Source: Pirellula sp. SH-Sr6A
Lineage (GTDB): Bacteria; Planctomycetota; Planctomycetia; Pirellulales; Pirellulaceae
DNA length: 64,000 bases
NCBI RefSeq assembly: GCF_001610875.1
Contig: NZ_CP011272.1
Location: forward strand, 2,647,988 to 2,711,987
Direction of reading: 5' to 3'
Positions 8,761-18,842 of this stretch are shown here, piece after piece (position 1 is the first letter of the stretch; the number at the start of each line of letters is the position of its first letter). The notes beneath the pieces were generated by a model. That model ran no database searches and was not told the DNA's origin. It worked only from the letters and a program-made list of their open reading frames with translations. A program made the position numbers and the translations under genes.

Positions 8761-10062
8761 ATGAACAACATGAGGCAGGTGATTTCGTTGATTCTCGGTG
8801 GTGGAAGAGGAACCCGCCTTTATCCCCTTACAAAAATCCGAGCGAAACCTGCCGTTCCGTTGGCCGGCAAGTATCGATTGATCGACATTCCGATCAGCAA
8901 TTGCCTTCACAGCGGCATCAATCAAATCTACGTCGTCACGCAATTCCTCAGCGTTTCGCTCCACCAACACATCCGCCAGACCTACCGCTTCGATAACTTC
9001 AGCGGCGGCTTCGTCGAACTTCTCGCTGCCCAGCAAACGATGGAGGGCGGGACGGAGTGGTACGAAGGCACAGCCGACGCGGTCCGAAAGAATTTGCGGT
9101 ACTTTGACGAAAAGGATTGCAAGTATGTTCTGATCCTGAGTGGCGATCAGCTCTATCACATGGACTATTCCAAGATGCTGGAGACGCACATCCAGACCAA
9201 TGCGGATGTGACGATCGCGACCAAGCCCGTGCCTCGATCGGCCGCCCACGCCCTCGGGGTGATGCGGTGCGATGACACCGGACGAGTCACCGGATTTTTG
9301 GAAAAGCCAAAGACCGAAGAGGAGATCAACATGGTCTCCACCAACCCCTCCTGGATCGACGCGCAAGGCATCCCGTCGCAAGGCCGCGATTGCTTGGCCA
9401 GTATGGGCCTCTACATCTTCAACAAAGAACTGCTGTTCGATGTTCTCAATAAGACCAACTACAGCGACTTTGGAAAAGAAGTCTTCCCGGCTGCGATCCG
9501 CTCACGCAAAGTGCAAGTGCACTTGTTTGACGACTATTGGGAGGATATCGGGACCATTCGCGCCTTCTACGATGCCAACTTGGCACTCAGCCATCCTAAC
9601 CCCCAATTCAACCTCTTCGATGCCGCGCACCCTGTCTACAGCCGCGCGCGATTCCTGCCTCCTTCGGTTGTCGATGGCGCGACCATCTCCAGTTCGCTGA
9701 TCGCCGACGGATGCCGAATTGGAAAGGGCACACGCATCGAAAATAGCGTGATCGGCCTTCGATGCGTCATCGGGGAAGGAGTTACGATTCGCAACAGCAT
9801 CATCATGGGTTCCGATTTCTCGGAGACCGACCAAGACCTCGCGAACAATACCGCCGCAGGTCATGTTCCCGTCGGCATCGGCTCGGGAAGCTTGATCGAC
9901 GGCGCTATCCTCGATAAGAACGTGCGCATCGGCCGACATGTACAAGTCATCAATCGCTTGCAAGTCAACGAATCGGATCAATACGATCCGTGCTTCATTC
10001 GGGACGCCATCCCGATTGTCACGAAGGATGCCACCCTTCCCGATAGCTGGACGATGCAGTAA
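8761..10062 (+). CDS. glgC: Glucose-1-phosphate adenylyltransferase
   Basis: A 433-residue enzyme making ADP-glucose for glycogen synthesis. The nucleotide-binding loop GGGRGTRLYPLT, the KPAVPLAGKYRLIDIPISN block, EGTADAVRKN, SGDQLYHMDY and FLEKPKTEEE are all present, followed from about residue 300 by a left-handed beta-helix of hexapeptide repeats with allosteric function in the family. The style is that of cyanobacterial and plant enzymes. Length is normal. It is preceded by the divergently oriented M20 gene, so the 167 bases between probably hold both promoters. Confidence 0.96.
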   Translation: MNNMRQVISLILGGGRGTRLYPLTKIRAKPAVPLAGKYRLIDIPISNCLHSGINQIYVVTQFLSVSLHQHIRQTYRFDNFSGGFVELLAAQQTMEGGTEWYEGTADAVRKNLRYFDEKDCKYVLILSGDQLYHMDYSKMLETHIQTNADVTIATKPVPRSAAHALGVMRCDDTGRVTGFLEKPKTEEEINMVSTNPSWIDAQGIPSQGRDCLASMGLYIFNKELLFDVLNKTNYSDFGKEVFPAAIRSRKVQVHLFDDYWEDIGTIRAFYDANLALSHPNPQFNLFDAAHPVYSRARFLPPSVVDGATISSSLIADGCRIGKGTRIENSVIGLRCVIGEGVTIRNSIIMGSDFSETDQDLANNTAAGHVPVGIGSGSLIDGAILDKNVRIGRHVQVINRLQVNESDQYDPCFIRDAIPIVTKDATLPDSWTMQ

Positions 10063-10439
10063 GCGGCATCATTCATGCCGGTGCTTGAAAACCCCCGGGG
10101 GCCAGTCCTCCAGGGGACGCAATCTCATCGGGAACATCGCCGATCGATCGGGCGAACACGGTTCAATGGTTGAGAGGGAAGATGAATAGCCACTAGTTGT
10201 CTTGCGAGCTGCACTTCCCTCGCTCGGTCGCCCCACGCAGACGTCCGTACGAGCGTGAATCCGCGGGAGGCCTCCCGCATTAACCCGATGACTGCGCCCA
10301 TACCGGCCAAACCATCCCTCCCGGTCCACGCGCCCGTACCCATCCGTGGTACCTACACAATGTCGCTGCGTCCGTACGATTCACGGCGCCCGCACCAACT
10401 CGCTGCGTCTGTTCTGTTTACGAGGCAAGGGCCCCTTCT
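10063..10439. other. Gene-free region with palindromes
   Basis: No supported gene. A perfect 16-base palindrome GCGGGAGGCCTCCCGC lies at 10263-10278 and a CCCCCGGGGG palindrome at 10092-10101. The phrase GTCCGTACGA occurs twice (near 10243 and 10370). These may be operator or folding sites for the gene at 10440. No T-run follows either palindrome, so they are not typical terminators. Confidence 0.5.
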
Positions 10440-12962
10440 ATGATGACTGTCCCCCGAAATCGGGTCCTTCTTTGGGCCTGCGCATTCTTGTTAGCCATTC
10501 CCTGCACCGAATCCGGAACCAGTCTCTGCACCTGGGCTGCCGACCCCAAAGTGATGATCGAGGGTTGGAAGCTGGAGTCGGTTCGGACGGAGCCGGATTT
10601 GGTAACGCCCATCGGCTGTCGGTTCGATAGCCAAGGTGGTTTGTTTGTGGTGGAATGCCATACGCATTTCCCTCCTGATGGCTACGCAGGCCCCAAGGTG
10701 GATCGTATTTATCGCTTTGATGATAGCGACGGGAATGGTTCGCTCGATCGGCAATTGCTGTTCCATGAAGGTGGAGTCGCGACCATGGGCGTAGCGACTT
10801 CGATGGAGGGATGGCTTTACGTTGTCACACGTTCTCGCATCGATCGGATGCGGGACGGCGACGGGGACGGTCGAGCGGATCAACAGGAGACACTGATCCG
10901 GCTCGAGACCACGGCCGACTATCCTCACAATGGACTTTCGTCGATCGCCTTCGGACCAGACGGTTGGCTTTACTTCGGGCAGGGCGAGAATTTTGGTCAG
11001 CCGTACCGATTGATCGGTCCAGATGGAGCAAAGCAAACGGGAGGCGGAGAAGGCGGAAACCTTTTCCGATGCCGACCTGATGGTCGGGAGTGCCAACGCG
11101 TGGCTACCGGATTTTGGAATCCCTTTGGAACTTGTTTCGACGCTGCAGGGCGACTTTGGACGGTGGACAACGATCCCGATTCCCGTCCGCCATGCCGGCT
11201 GATCCATGTTGTCGAGGGTGCGGATTATGGCTTTCAATTTCGGTTCGGGCGAGCGGGCACCCACCCATTATTGGCATGGAATGGCGAGTTGCCCGGAACG
11301 CTACCCATGGCATCCGGAACGGGAGAGGCGCCTTGCGCCGTGATCCCTATCGGGGATTCCCTATGGGTTAGCAGTTGGGGGGACAATCGGATCGAAGCGT
11401 ATCGACCGGTCTCGAACGGAGCTTCATGGAAAGCAGAGTTCACGACGGTTGTGCAAGGAGACGTGAATTTCCGACCCGTCGATTTTGCCGTCGCCCCCGA
11501 TGGTTCTGTTTACTTTACCGATTGGGTCGATCGCAGTTATCCCGTCCACCAAAAAGGTCGACTCTGGCGATTAATCCCCGCCGATGCCCACGCCTCCTCC
11601 ATTCAAAAGGAGAACGCATTAGCCCATGCGTCTCCGCAAGAATTATCAACAAGAAGACTCACGACAGCACCCGACGTCTCTGCCGAAGAGCGATGGCGAG
11701 AAAGTCTATCGAGCGATCCGTTCCAAGCGCAAGGAGCAATCATGGGCTTGGTTCGAAGCCACCAAATCGACCTGAATCAACCACCGACCGATAGTCGCTA
11801 CCTGCTGTCTTGGTTGCGAGCTGTGCGATGGCTGGAGTTGTGCGATCCCACGCTCCTGCCGGTGGGATGGAAGAATACCTATTTTCCAATCGGGCTAAGT
11901 TCCACAGACACCCAAGTGCACCGACTGGTTATGCGATGGGCAGCGGAATCGGGAGATCGCGAATGGATCGGATTGCTGAAAGGGGCGCTGGACCGCAAGG
12001 GACTCTCGCTTCACGAGTTCGCGGAGGCAACGGCCGCGATTGCCTATTTGGAAAGCGGGTCAGCGAGCCCCAAGGGACGGGATCCCAAACGGGAGGCATT
12101 GCTTTTGGAAGTTTTGCGAGATCCCGGGCGATCCACCGCATTGCGGACCGCGGCCTTACGGTGGCTTCCATCCGAATCCGAGGCGCCGAATCTCGTCGAA
12201 TTGGACCGGTTGGTCGTCGAGATCGCGACTCCCGAATTTCGGCGGCAAGCGGTCGATTTTGCGGCTTGGTCGAAACACGTCGATGCACCCGAGCTCTTGA
12301 AACGTTGGGTACTGGATTCGAGCTGGGATCTCGATGCGCGTCTCGATGCACTTTCCGCAGTGTCTCGTGTGGTGGACAAGACCTCAAGGGATCGAGAGGG
12401 GATTGAGGCCAAACTGGCATCGGAACAACGGCTTGTGGAGGAGTGGAAGACGGTGACACGGAAAGAGTCGAACCAGGAGCCGTTACCGGCACCCGATAAC
12501 GAAGAAGCTTGGAAGGGGATTCTCGCCGAACCAGCGGACGCGGAGAAAGGGCGACGCGTTTTGATGCGCAGCGTTTGTGTTCAATGCCATGCATTGGATG
12601 GTCGAGGTCCCAGCGTTGGCCCAGATCTCGCCACCTTAGCAGGAACCGCGACGCGCGAACGCATTTTGGATTCGATCCTGCATCCCAGTCGAGAAGTAGG
12701 TCCCATTTACGTCGCTTGGAAGGTGCGGACATTGGATGGCAATACGTTAGAGGGAGCCAAACTCAACAACGGTTCGGGTACCCACATGAAGTATTTGCTC
12801 AAAGATGGAAGCGTGGTCGACGTACCGATGGCGGAGATCGAAGAGCAGATTCCGAGCCGTCTCTCGATCATGCCCGCCGACGCCTACCAAACGCTAGCCG
12901 CGTCGGAAATCCGAGACCTCGTCGCCTTTTTGAGCCAGGGACGGAATAATTTAGGCAAATAA
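10440..12962 (+). CDS. PVC-type heme-binding beta-propeller protein (secreted cytochrome)
   Basis: An 840-residue exported protein. A signal peptide is followed by a six-bladed NHL/glucose-dehydrogenase-like propeller (about residues 40-385) of the PVC-type putative membrane-bound dehydrogenase family, with DSDGNGSLDR and DGDGDGRAD calcium-loop-like segments. Residues 400-680 are helical and HEAT-like. The C-terminal cytochrome c domain has the heme motif CVQCH at about residue 713 and a distal-side GPDLATLAG stretch. Such proteins are abundant in planctomycetes and are thought to oxidise sugars in the periplasm. The substrate is unknown. Two adjacent ATG codons are possible starts at 10440 and 10443. 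Confidence 0.88.
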   Translation: MMTVPRNRVLLWACAFLLAIPCTESGTSLCTWAADPKVMIEGWKLESVRTEPDLVTPIGCRFDSQGGLFVVECHTHFPPDGYAGPKVDRIYRFDDSDGNGSLDRQLLFHEGGVATMGVATSMEGWLYVVTRSRIDRMRDGDGDGRADQQETLIRLETTADYPHNGLSSIAFGPDGWLYFGQGENFGQPYRLIGPDGAKQTGGGEGGNLFRCRPDGRECQRVATGFWNPFGTCFDAAGRLWTVDNDPDSRPPCRLIHVVEGADYGFQFRFGRAGTHPLLAWNGELPGTLPMASGTGEAPCAVIPIGDSLWVSSWGDNRIEAYRPVSNGASWKAEFTTVVQGDVNFRPVDFAVAPDGSVYFTDWVDRSYPVHQKGRLWRLIPADAHASSIQKENALAHASPQELSTRRLTTAPDVSAEERWRESLSSDPFQAQGAIMGLVRSHQIDLNQPPTDSRYLLSWLRAVRWLELCDPTLLPVGWKNTYFPIGLSSTDTQVHRLVMRWAAESGDREWIGLLKGALDRKGLSLHEFAEATAAIAYLESGSASPKGRDPKREALLLEVLRDPGRSTALRTAALRWLPSESEAPNLVELDRLVVEIATPEFRRQAVDFAAWSKHVDAPELLKRWVLDSSWDLDARLDALSAVSRVVDKTSRDREGIEAKLASEQRLVEEWKTVTRKESNQEPLPAPDNEEAWKGILAEPADAEKGRRVLMRSVCVQCHALDGRGPSVGPDLATLAGTATRERILDSILHPSREVGPIYVAWKVRTLDGNTLEGAKLNNGSGTHMKYLLKDGSVVDVPMAEIEEQIPSRLSIMPADAYQTLAASEIRDLVAFLSQGRNNLGK

Positions 12963-13240
12963 TACTCTTGGGTTGCGAAGAAAGAATGCCCGCATGTCTG
13001 CCGTTACAATAGACCTGGGGTGCAACGAGGCCCATTGCGGAAAACGATATGGATTTTCAGGTGGCGTGCGGCGGATTCGCGACGATTTACGCGGGAACGG
13101 GCGGTATTTAGGATGCGTCTAATATCCTCCCCGTCCTGTGGAAATCGGTCATCTATTCGCTTGGCCAAATTCCAAGGGATGTTAAACTGGCAGTATGCCC
13201 ATTAGTTTTTATTCTATTTGATTCGGTTGGGAGTGATTCT

Positions 13241-14323
13241 ATGAAGAAGTATCGACGCGGTTTTACGCTGGTCGAATTGTTGGTCGTGATCGCGATCATC
13301 GGAATTCTGGTGGGGCTCTTGCTCCCGGCAGTCCAAGCTGCCCGCGAAGCAGCCAGACGCATGCAGTGCCAAAACAACCTGAAGCAATTTGGCTTAGCTG
13401 CACACAATTTTGAAAGTGCGATGAAGTACTTTCCGCCGGTACAACATACAAAGGTATTTACAGAGACAGATGGGACAAAAGTCACTCGCACATCCGAGGC
13501 TCCCGTCCAAGTATTTATGTTGCCCTACTTCGAACAGGGCAATAAGTGGAACCTGTTCGATCTTGACTACAACGTGAACAGCGATACCGCAATCCACCCA
13601 AGCGTCCCTGCTCGACCTGGCGCCAACCGGCCTGCGAGACTAACGGATGTTCCTTCGTTTCTTTGTCCATCGGACCCTTCAGATGTTTTTTACATTGACG
13701 GAGGAAATGCTGGACGTCAAAGTTACCACGCCTGCACGGGCGCGTCGCGTTTACGCGGTGGCACCGTACTTGATGGGGTTTTCGCCAAACCGTATCCAAG
13801 TGCGGGTCAAATAATGATTGGGCCAAAGATGGGCGAAATCTCGGATGGTACAAGCAATACGGCCTTATTCTCCGAGGTTTTGAGGGGCACGCTGGCGTCT
13901 AATGCAACAAACCAGTGGAATCATACAACTGCTTTCTTCGCGGGAACTGCTTATTCAACTGCAGCTATGTATTTAGACGGACGCAACATTCCACAATGCC
14001 TTCCTAATGGCAACACGACAACTTCGACGTGGATTCGCTACACAGGTCATCAGTATTACCGGGCGCTCACTCCAAACTTTGTGTACAGCCACACTCTCCC
14101 AGTGAATTGGAATAAAAAGATCCAAAACATCGCGCAACAACGATACAACTGTGGTGTTAGCTTTAACGACCTTCATATGGCCGCTTCGAGCGCACACACG
14201 GGAGGTGCAAATATGTGCCGGGCAGATGGTTCTGTGTCGTTTGTTTCTGAAGCGGTTGATTTCGTGATATGGCAAGGCGTCGGCAGCCGGTCTGGTGGAG
14301 AAGTCGCTTCGCTCGATCAATAA
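13241..14323 (+). CDS. DUF1559 prepilin-like protein
   Basis: A 360-residue protein with a type II secretion/type IV pilin N-terminus ([28 protein letters not shown]), where prepilin peptidase would cut after Gly and the following Phe would be methylated. The body is the planctomycete DUF1559 (SBP_bac_10-like) domain, and the family ending H-x9-DG is present as [19 protein letters not shown] lies a few bases before the ATG. Proteins of this kind occur in large paralogous families in planctomycetes with unknown role at the cell surface. A small lipoprotein gene follows 52 bases downstream and is probably cotranscribed. Confidence 0.93.
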   Translation: MKKYRRGFTLVELLVVIAIIGILVGLLLPAVQAAREAARRMQCQNNLKQFGLAAHNFESAMKYFPPVQHTKVFTETDGTKVTRTSEAPVQVFMLPYFEQGNKWNLFDLDYNVNSDTAIHPSVPARPGANRPARLTDVPSFLCPSDPSDVFYIDGGNAGRQSYHACTGASRLRGGTVLDGVFAKPYPSAGQIMIGPKMGEISDGTSNTALFSEVLRGTLASNATNQWNHTTAFFAGTAYSTAAMYLDGRNIPQCLPNGNTTTSTWIRYTGHQYYRALTPNFVYSHTLPVNWNKKIQNIAQQRYNCGVSFNDLHMAASSAHTGGANMCRADGSVSFVSEAVDFVIWQGVGSRSGGEVASLDQ

Positions 14324-14375
14324 TCAATTTCAATCGCGTTAATTGACATTACTTTCGCTGAAAGGAAGCTAACAC

Positions 14376-14762
14376 TTGTTTCGACTCACTTTTTTGGGCC
14401 TTTCGCTACTACTTTGCGGCTGTGGTAGCCAAACTGGCGGTTCAACGCCTGGCGTACCTACTGGTGCCTCTGAATCGATTGTTCAAGTTCGTGATCTGGT
14501 CGTCGATTCCAGCACGATGGGGATAGCAATCAAGAAGCAAGCCGACCTTGATCAGTACAAAGAGAAGTTCCCAGAGGCGGTTGAGGCGATTTCTTCAAAA
14601 TCGATCGCTTATATGTGGGGTAAGGGTCTGCGCGAAGGTGTTGCTCCGGACCAGGCAACAGTTATCGCGTATGAGACTTCTAAAGGAGACAAAGTTTGGG
14701 CCGTCAAAGACAATGGCGAGATCCATCAGGTCACGGCAGCAGACCTTCCTAAAGAGAAATAG
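14376..14762 (+). CDS. Small lipoprotein downstream of DUF1559 gene
   Basis: A 128-residue product starting at TTG with a good AAAGGAAG ribosome site upstream. The N-terminus MFRLTFLGLSLLLCGCGS has a lipobox and would be lipidated at a Cys near position 14-16. The rest is a small soluble domain without recognisable family. It is paired with the preceding DUF1559 gene and followed by a strong terminator, so the two form a transcription unit. Small lipoprotein partners after DUF1559 genes are common in planctomycetes, in my recollection. Confidence 0.8.
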   Translation: MFRLTFLGLSLLLCGCGSQTGGSTPGVPTGASESIVQVRDLVVDSSTMGIAIKKQADLDQYKEKFPEAVEAISSKSIAYMWGKGLREGVAPDQATVIAYETSKGDKVWAVKDNGEIHQVTAADLPKEK

Positions 14763-14814
14763 CCCCGACAGAAAATTTATCCTTCTGATTTTGAGTTGGT
14801 TTTCAAAGTGAAGA

Positions 14815-14846
14815 GGTGGCCGGGTTCGCTCGGCCACCTTTTTTCG
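14815..14846 (+). terminator. Intrinsic terminator
   Basis: AGGTGGCCG and CGGCCACCT form a 9-bp stem with an 8-base loop and run into seven T. It closes the DUF1559/lipoprotein unit. Confidence 0.88.
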
Positions 14847-16249
14847 CTTTGAGATCCCTCTTCAAACAGAGCCTTTGCTCGCTCTAAAGTGAAAGATTTG
14901 CAAAATGCGTTTTTACTGTGCAAAATGGTATTATCCTTGGGCATTCGATCGCAATTTTCTGTGCGCAAGAAGCCTTGTTTTACAGTGCGATTGGGGTGCA
15001 TTTGCTTTTATGGTTTAAAGCTAGCACGCCTGGTTTGATGCTAGCAAACAGTGTTGCGACGGCTTTCGCATTATAATGATCACTACCGCTTACCGTGCTG
15101 TGATGATTGGGGTTTCTTCCCAACGACATGGAGGCGATCATGCGAAGGTGGAATGTGTTCGACCGCGTAGGACCTCAAGTCAATAATCCCAATCAAACAA
15201 TGGGGATGTTTCTTGCCGAGGCGTATCAAAAAATTGCCCAGCTACAAGTGATTCTCAACAACGACCCCATGCAAATGGAGTTCGTCGAACAGCAGGTCAA
15301 AGAATTGTTCGACCTCGGAGCGGGGCTGTGTCTTACTGGGATGATTGCCAATTCCATGAATTCCAAGGAGCACGATAAGCGTTGCGAGGAAACACGATTG
15401 GAATACGCAATACCGCTGCGAGCTGGACATGAACGACAAGTCGAAGTCCATCTCGGCGCTGGCCATATCAGCTACGCAGCTACCCTCTACTGTCAACCGA
15501 AATCTCCAGCCGCAAGTCGCGAAGATCATACGCCGGGACTCGATATCGATCTAAGCCAGTATGGCTTTTCAGAGAACGTTTCTCCTTGGCTTGTATCGAA
15601 AGTGTGTCGGACAGTGGCGTTGGCCCCATCGCTTGATCAAGCATACGTCGAATTGCAACGAGACGGTATTCAGTTAACGCGAACAACGATCGACCGTATC
15701 GTCTCTCGCGCAGGATCGGAATCCCTAACCGTCCGGGAACGAATGCTGGAGCAATTTGAGCGCGGCGATATGAAGCAAGGTTGCGAATTCACTGGAAGGC
15801 GAGTATCGGTGCAAATTGACGGTGGCCGGACGAGAACACGCGGCGTCCTGGAATGGATCGATCCTGTGGAAAACTTTGGAAAAACCCAATCGCAAGTCAC
15901 AGGCGAGCTAAGTGCGGGACGCTCCAAGGAAACGCGTAGATCCAGTCGTTTTCAGGCCGATTGGCGAGAACCAAAACTGCTAATCATCTACGCGCACGAT
16001 GACAATGGACGAAGAGACGAAGCGGTTCGAGTTCTGATCGATGGCTCATTCGGTGACGCAGACTATATGGAACGACTAATCAGCATGCACCTCCATCGCT
16101 TGGGAGCCAATAAAGCAAAGACGATTACGTTCAATAGCGACGGTGCGACTTGGATCTGGGGACGGATCGATTCGATACTTGCTAAAGCGAAGGTGGAATC
16201 CGCAGTGGTTGTCAATCAAGTGCTTGACGTGTGCCACGCCGTAGAGAAC

Positions 16250-17674
16250 CTAGCAGCCCGTTGAAGATATCGCGATTTCGGGTGACCTGCTCAGTTTTTG
16301 AAATGGGCATTCCGAACTTGTAAAGCGGTTCCTAATTCTTCGATCGGCGCGGTAATGTGCGCCTCGATCGATTGGGAAGGCTTCATAAAGCATTTGCACA
16401 GCCAAAAAATGGGAAAAAACAGCCCGCATCACCCCCTGCAGGCTTCTCGAAGTGCCGACTCCAAAGAGCATGCGCATGACCACCCCCAGATTGTAAGCCG
16501 CTGTCATTAGAAAGTATCGCTTCTGGATCTTCACGGTTCCTCGCAACCGACACCGGCGACCTCCGCCCGTCTCTAGCAAATGGGCAAACGTCCTTTCCAC
16601 TTTCTCACTTCGCGACCGTTGAAGCTTGCGGCCCTTGTTCCCTTTGGCTCTTCGTCTATTTGCAAGAACCGCTTGGCGTTGCTGGCAAGTGTACTTACTC
16701 CACTTACGTCCCCCTGGAAGTTTGGGCTCTGGGATATAGGTTCGGTAGTTGGTGTGCTCAGCCAATTCAGACAAGGTTTCTGTTGAATGGTAGCCCTTGT
16801 CGGCTGCTACCTCTTGAATCTCGGTATCGCTTCCAGCCTCGTTCAAGTGGATTTGAGCCTTGTGAAGACTATCTTCCAACGACTGAGAATCGGGGTTGTC
16901 AGCAGAGGTCACTTCCGCCCCCAAGATCATTCCCGATTTCATATCGACGACATGTTCGGCCTTGTAGGCAAGATGGGTTGTTCCATCTTTCATCCTTGCG
17001 ATTTTGGCACTCGGATCCGTGCTGCTCACCCAATCTTCATTAGAAACTTTCTTCCCCTTACGATTCTTATCGAAGCGACGAATCTCTTCATCCGAAGGCT
17101 CTTCATTCTCCTTCACGAGGCCCTCAGCTCGCATCAGGCCGATCACATAGGAACGCCAGTCTTCGCCGGTATCCCTTCGAACGATGCTCTTCATAGCAGC
17201 ATCGGCTTCGAGAGTTGTTGAGTCTACGGCTACCGTCTTCCCTCCGAGAAGCTTCTTTTCGCTAGCGAGTTTTAAAACCCATTCGAAAACAGATTCGTGT
17301 ACCGTATCGGGTAAGCGTTCACGGATCACAGTCAGCGAGGAGTGGTCCGGCGAGTGATCGGTCAATTTAAGGCCAAGGAACTGTCGAATCGACAGGCTAT
17401 CTGCACATCGCCATGCAATACCGCGTTGAGACTGAATCCCTTCGAAGTAGCCTACCAAGAGCATTCGAAAGTAAACTCCGGGTGGAATACCGGGACGGCC
17501 GCGGGCTTGGCTGTAATAGGGATTGCAGAGCTTCTCGATCCAGGAATCGAATCCTGCCTCATCGAGAAGTCGATTTAATTTCGTATAAAAAACATGCCCG
17601 ACTGAGCGGGGAAGATCTTCCGCTGTAATAAAGAGATCTTGCTGCTGAACCGATTTGCGTCGACCAAGGGCCAT
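16250..17674 (-). CDS. IS1182/IS5-superfamily transposase
   Basis: A 474-residue product from the ATG at 17674, which has GGAGGAGAG just upstream. The N-terminal DUF772-type domain (RPGIPPGVYFRMLLVGYFEG, RQFLGL) is followed by the DDE_Tnp_1 core: Asp in TVAVDSTTLEADAA, Asp in EVAADKGYHS and Glu near SEKVERTFAHL. The segment DGTTHLAYKAEHVVDMKSG is a family hallmark. The last codons lie in the left inverted repeat and the TAG stop is made by the target-site duplication, so the C-terminus depends on the insertion site. The frame is intact, and the element is probably recent. Confidence 0.92.
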   Translation of the reverse strand: MALGRRKSVQQQDLFITAEDLPRSVGHVFYTKLNRLLDEAGFDSWIEKLCNPYYSQARGRPGIPPGVYFRMLLVGYFEGIQSQRGIAWRCADSLSIRQFLGLKLTDHSPDHSSLTVIRERLPDTVHESVFEWVLKLASEKKLLGGKTVAVDSTTLEADAAMKSIVRRDTGEDWRSYVIGLMRAEGLVKENEEPSDEEIRRFDKNRKGKKVSNEDWVSSTDPSAKIARMKDGTTHLAYKAEHVVDMKSGMILGAEVTSADNPDSQSLEDSLHKAQIHLNEAGSDTEIQEVAADKGYHSTETLSELAEHTNYRTYIPEPKLPGGRKWSKYTCQQRQAVLANRRRAKGNKGRKLQRSRSEKVERTFAHLLETGGGRRCRLRGTVKIQKRYFLMTAAYNLGVVMRMLFGVGTSRSLQGVMRAVFSHFLAVQMLYEAFPIDRGAHYRADRRIRNRFTSSECPFQKLSRSPEIAISSTGC

Positions 17675-17745
17675 CGTGCTCTCCTCCATGGCATCTGCGA
17701 TGATCGATATAACGTAGCGCGAATCCAGACTTTTTCAACGGGCTG
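16254..17745 (-). mobile_element. IS1182-like insertion sequence (inner element)
   Basis: A 1,492-base element with 12-bp inverted repeats CAGCCCGTTGAA at 16254-16265 and the complement at 17734-17745, flanked on both sides by CTAG (16250-16253 and 17746-17749), a palindromic 4-base target duplication. It contains one transposase gene on the minus strand. Confidence 0.92.
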
Positions 17746-18303
17746 CTAGGCAAAGCCCTCCAGCCCTTGGATCGTTCTTTGAATGCTGCTGGGGAAAGTG
17801 AACCATCGAATTCCAATGAACTGCGAAGTCGATTGCGAGATGGTCAATGGTCGCAGGTTGTCGAAGTGCTCACTGCTCGGCTAAGTCAGGCCGAGGATCT
17901 ATCCTCTGCCGATCGATCAGAAATCAAACGAGTCATCGAATACATTCGTAGCCACGGGGAGGCAGGACGCCTGGACTATCCGAAGTTTAAGCTGATGGGA
18001 CTCCCACTTGGAAGTGGATCGATTGAGAGTGCGATACGTCGAGTGATCAATCTTCGGATGAAGAACAGCGGAACGTTTTGGCGAATTCAAAAGGCAGAGA
18101 AGATACTTACGATCCGATCATCGATACTGAGTGGCAGATGGGATGATGACCGAGCGGTGGTCAAGTACGAAATGAAGCGGAACCGAAAGCAAGCACTCCC
18201 AAAACTTGACGAGTCGCCAAGACCGAAATCCGATGCGCGTCAAAGAACTCAGAAATCTCAATGATTACCACACCGCAAAAGTGCCATAAAAGCAAATGCA
18301 CCC

Positions 18304-18842
18304 ACGCGATTGTATCGCCTAGATGCACACTGTTTACCTCAGTCGCGATTATAAACTATCGGAACGCTCGCTTGCAACAACGCTCAACGGCTACTGCGCA
18401 GGTGTGCAACGGTGTTCTTGCACTTTAACAGAACGTAAATTGCTTGCAATCTGCCGGGGGGACTTGGAGAGAGAAAACGAATCAGGTCCAAAGCTCCACA
18501 AAATCAGGATTGCCAATCATATCTGGAATTTCATAGACTGAAGAGTAGACCGGCTTGAATGCTCACGTTGGTACATTGGTACTGTCTACGGAATCCAAAT
18601 GCATCGGATAAGTATTTATCAACAGGTAATCTTTGTTGTTTTTACAATTTTGTAAAATACGCAACAAGTAACTGGCCGCACCAAATGGACGCGCATAACA
18701 TGGTTCATCGATGAATGCGGGCAACGGATGACGGCGATTGCTTTAGCTATTGCAGCGACTTTTGCGAAGCTAGCACACCACGATTAGCGCCAGCATTCCT
18801 CACCACGTTCGGTTCACGTCTTATCTTCACATGGAGTGTGTT
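18304..18842. other. Gene-free, AT-richer region upstream of a secreted protein gene
   Basis: No gene is supported. An 18-base palindrome TTTTACAATTTTGTAAAA lies at 18642-18659 in an AT-rich patch and could be an operator or part of a promoter for the gene at 18843. The left end is the right flank of the IS insertion. Confidence 0.5.

Larger units (their letters stand above)
15140..18264 (+). pseudogene. ISL3/ISKra4-like transposase split by an IS insertion
   Basis: The 5' part runs to codon CTA at 16250-16252 and the 3' part resumes in the same frame at the duplicated CTA at 17746-17748. Removing the inserted element and one CTAG copy restores VENL-GKAL and an open frame of about 542 residues from the ATG at 15140, which has GGAGG five bases upstream (an upstream TTG frame begins at 15107). 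Likely catalytic residues are Asp in VSVQIDGGRTRTR, Asp in ITFNSDGATWIW and Glu in LPLGSGSIESAIRR, the last motif being typical of ISL3/ISKra4-type enzymes. As it stands the gene is disrupted but has no other damage. Confidence 0.88.
14994..18303 (+). mobile_element. ISL3/ISKra4-like insertion sequence, interrupted by a second IS
   Basis: The outer element is bounded by 20-bp inverted repeats (GGGTGCATTTGCTTTTATGG at 14994-15013 and its complement at 18284-18303). The 7-base sequence GCGATTG stands immediately left of the left repeat (14987-14993) and two bases right of the right repeat (18306-18312), consistent with a target duplication. Without the inserted element the IS would be about 1.8 kb and carry one transposase gene. 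Confidence 0.85.

Noticed and set aside
11929-12732. Open minus-strand frame of about 267 codons
   Set aside because: Antisense to the PVC-type cytochrome gene, with composition typical of shadow frames.
18323-18541. 72-codon frame right of the outer IS
   Set aside because: No ribosome site, no similarity and no strand partner; likely chance.
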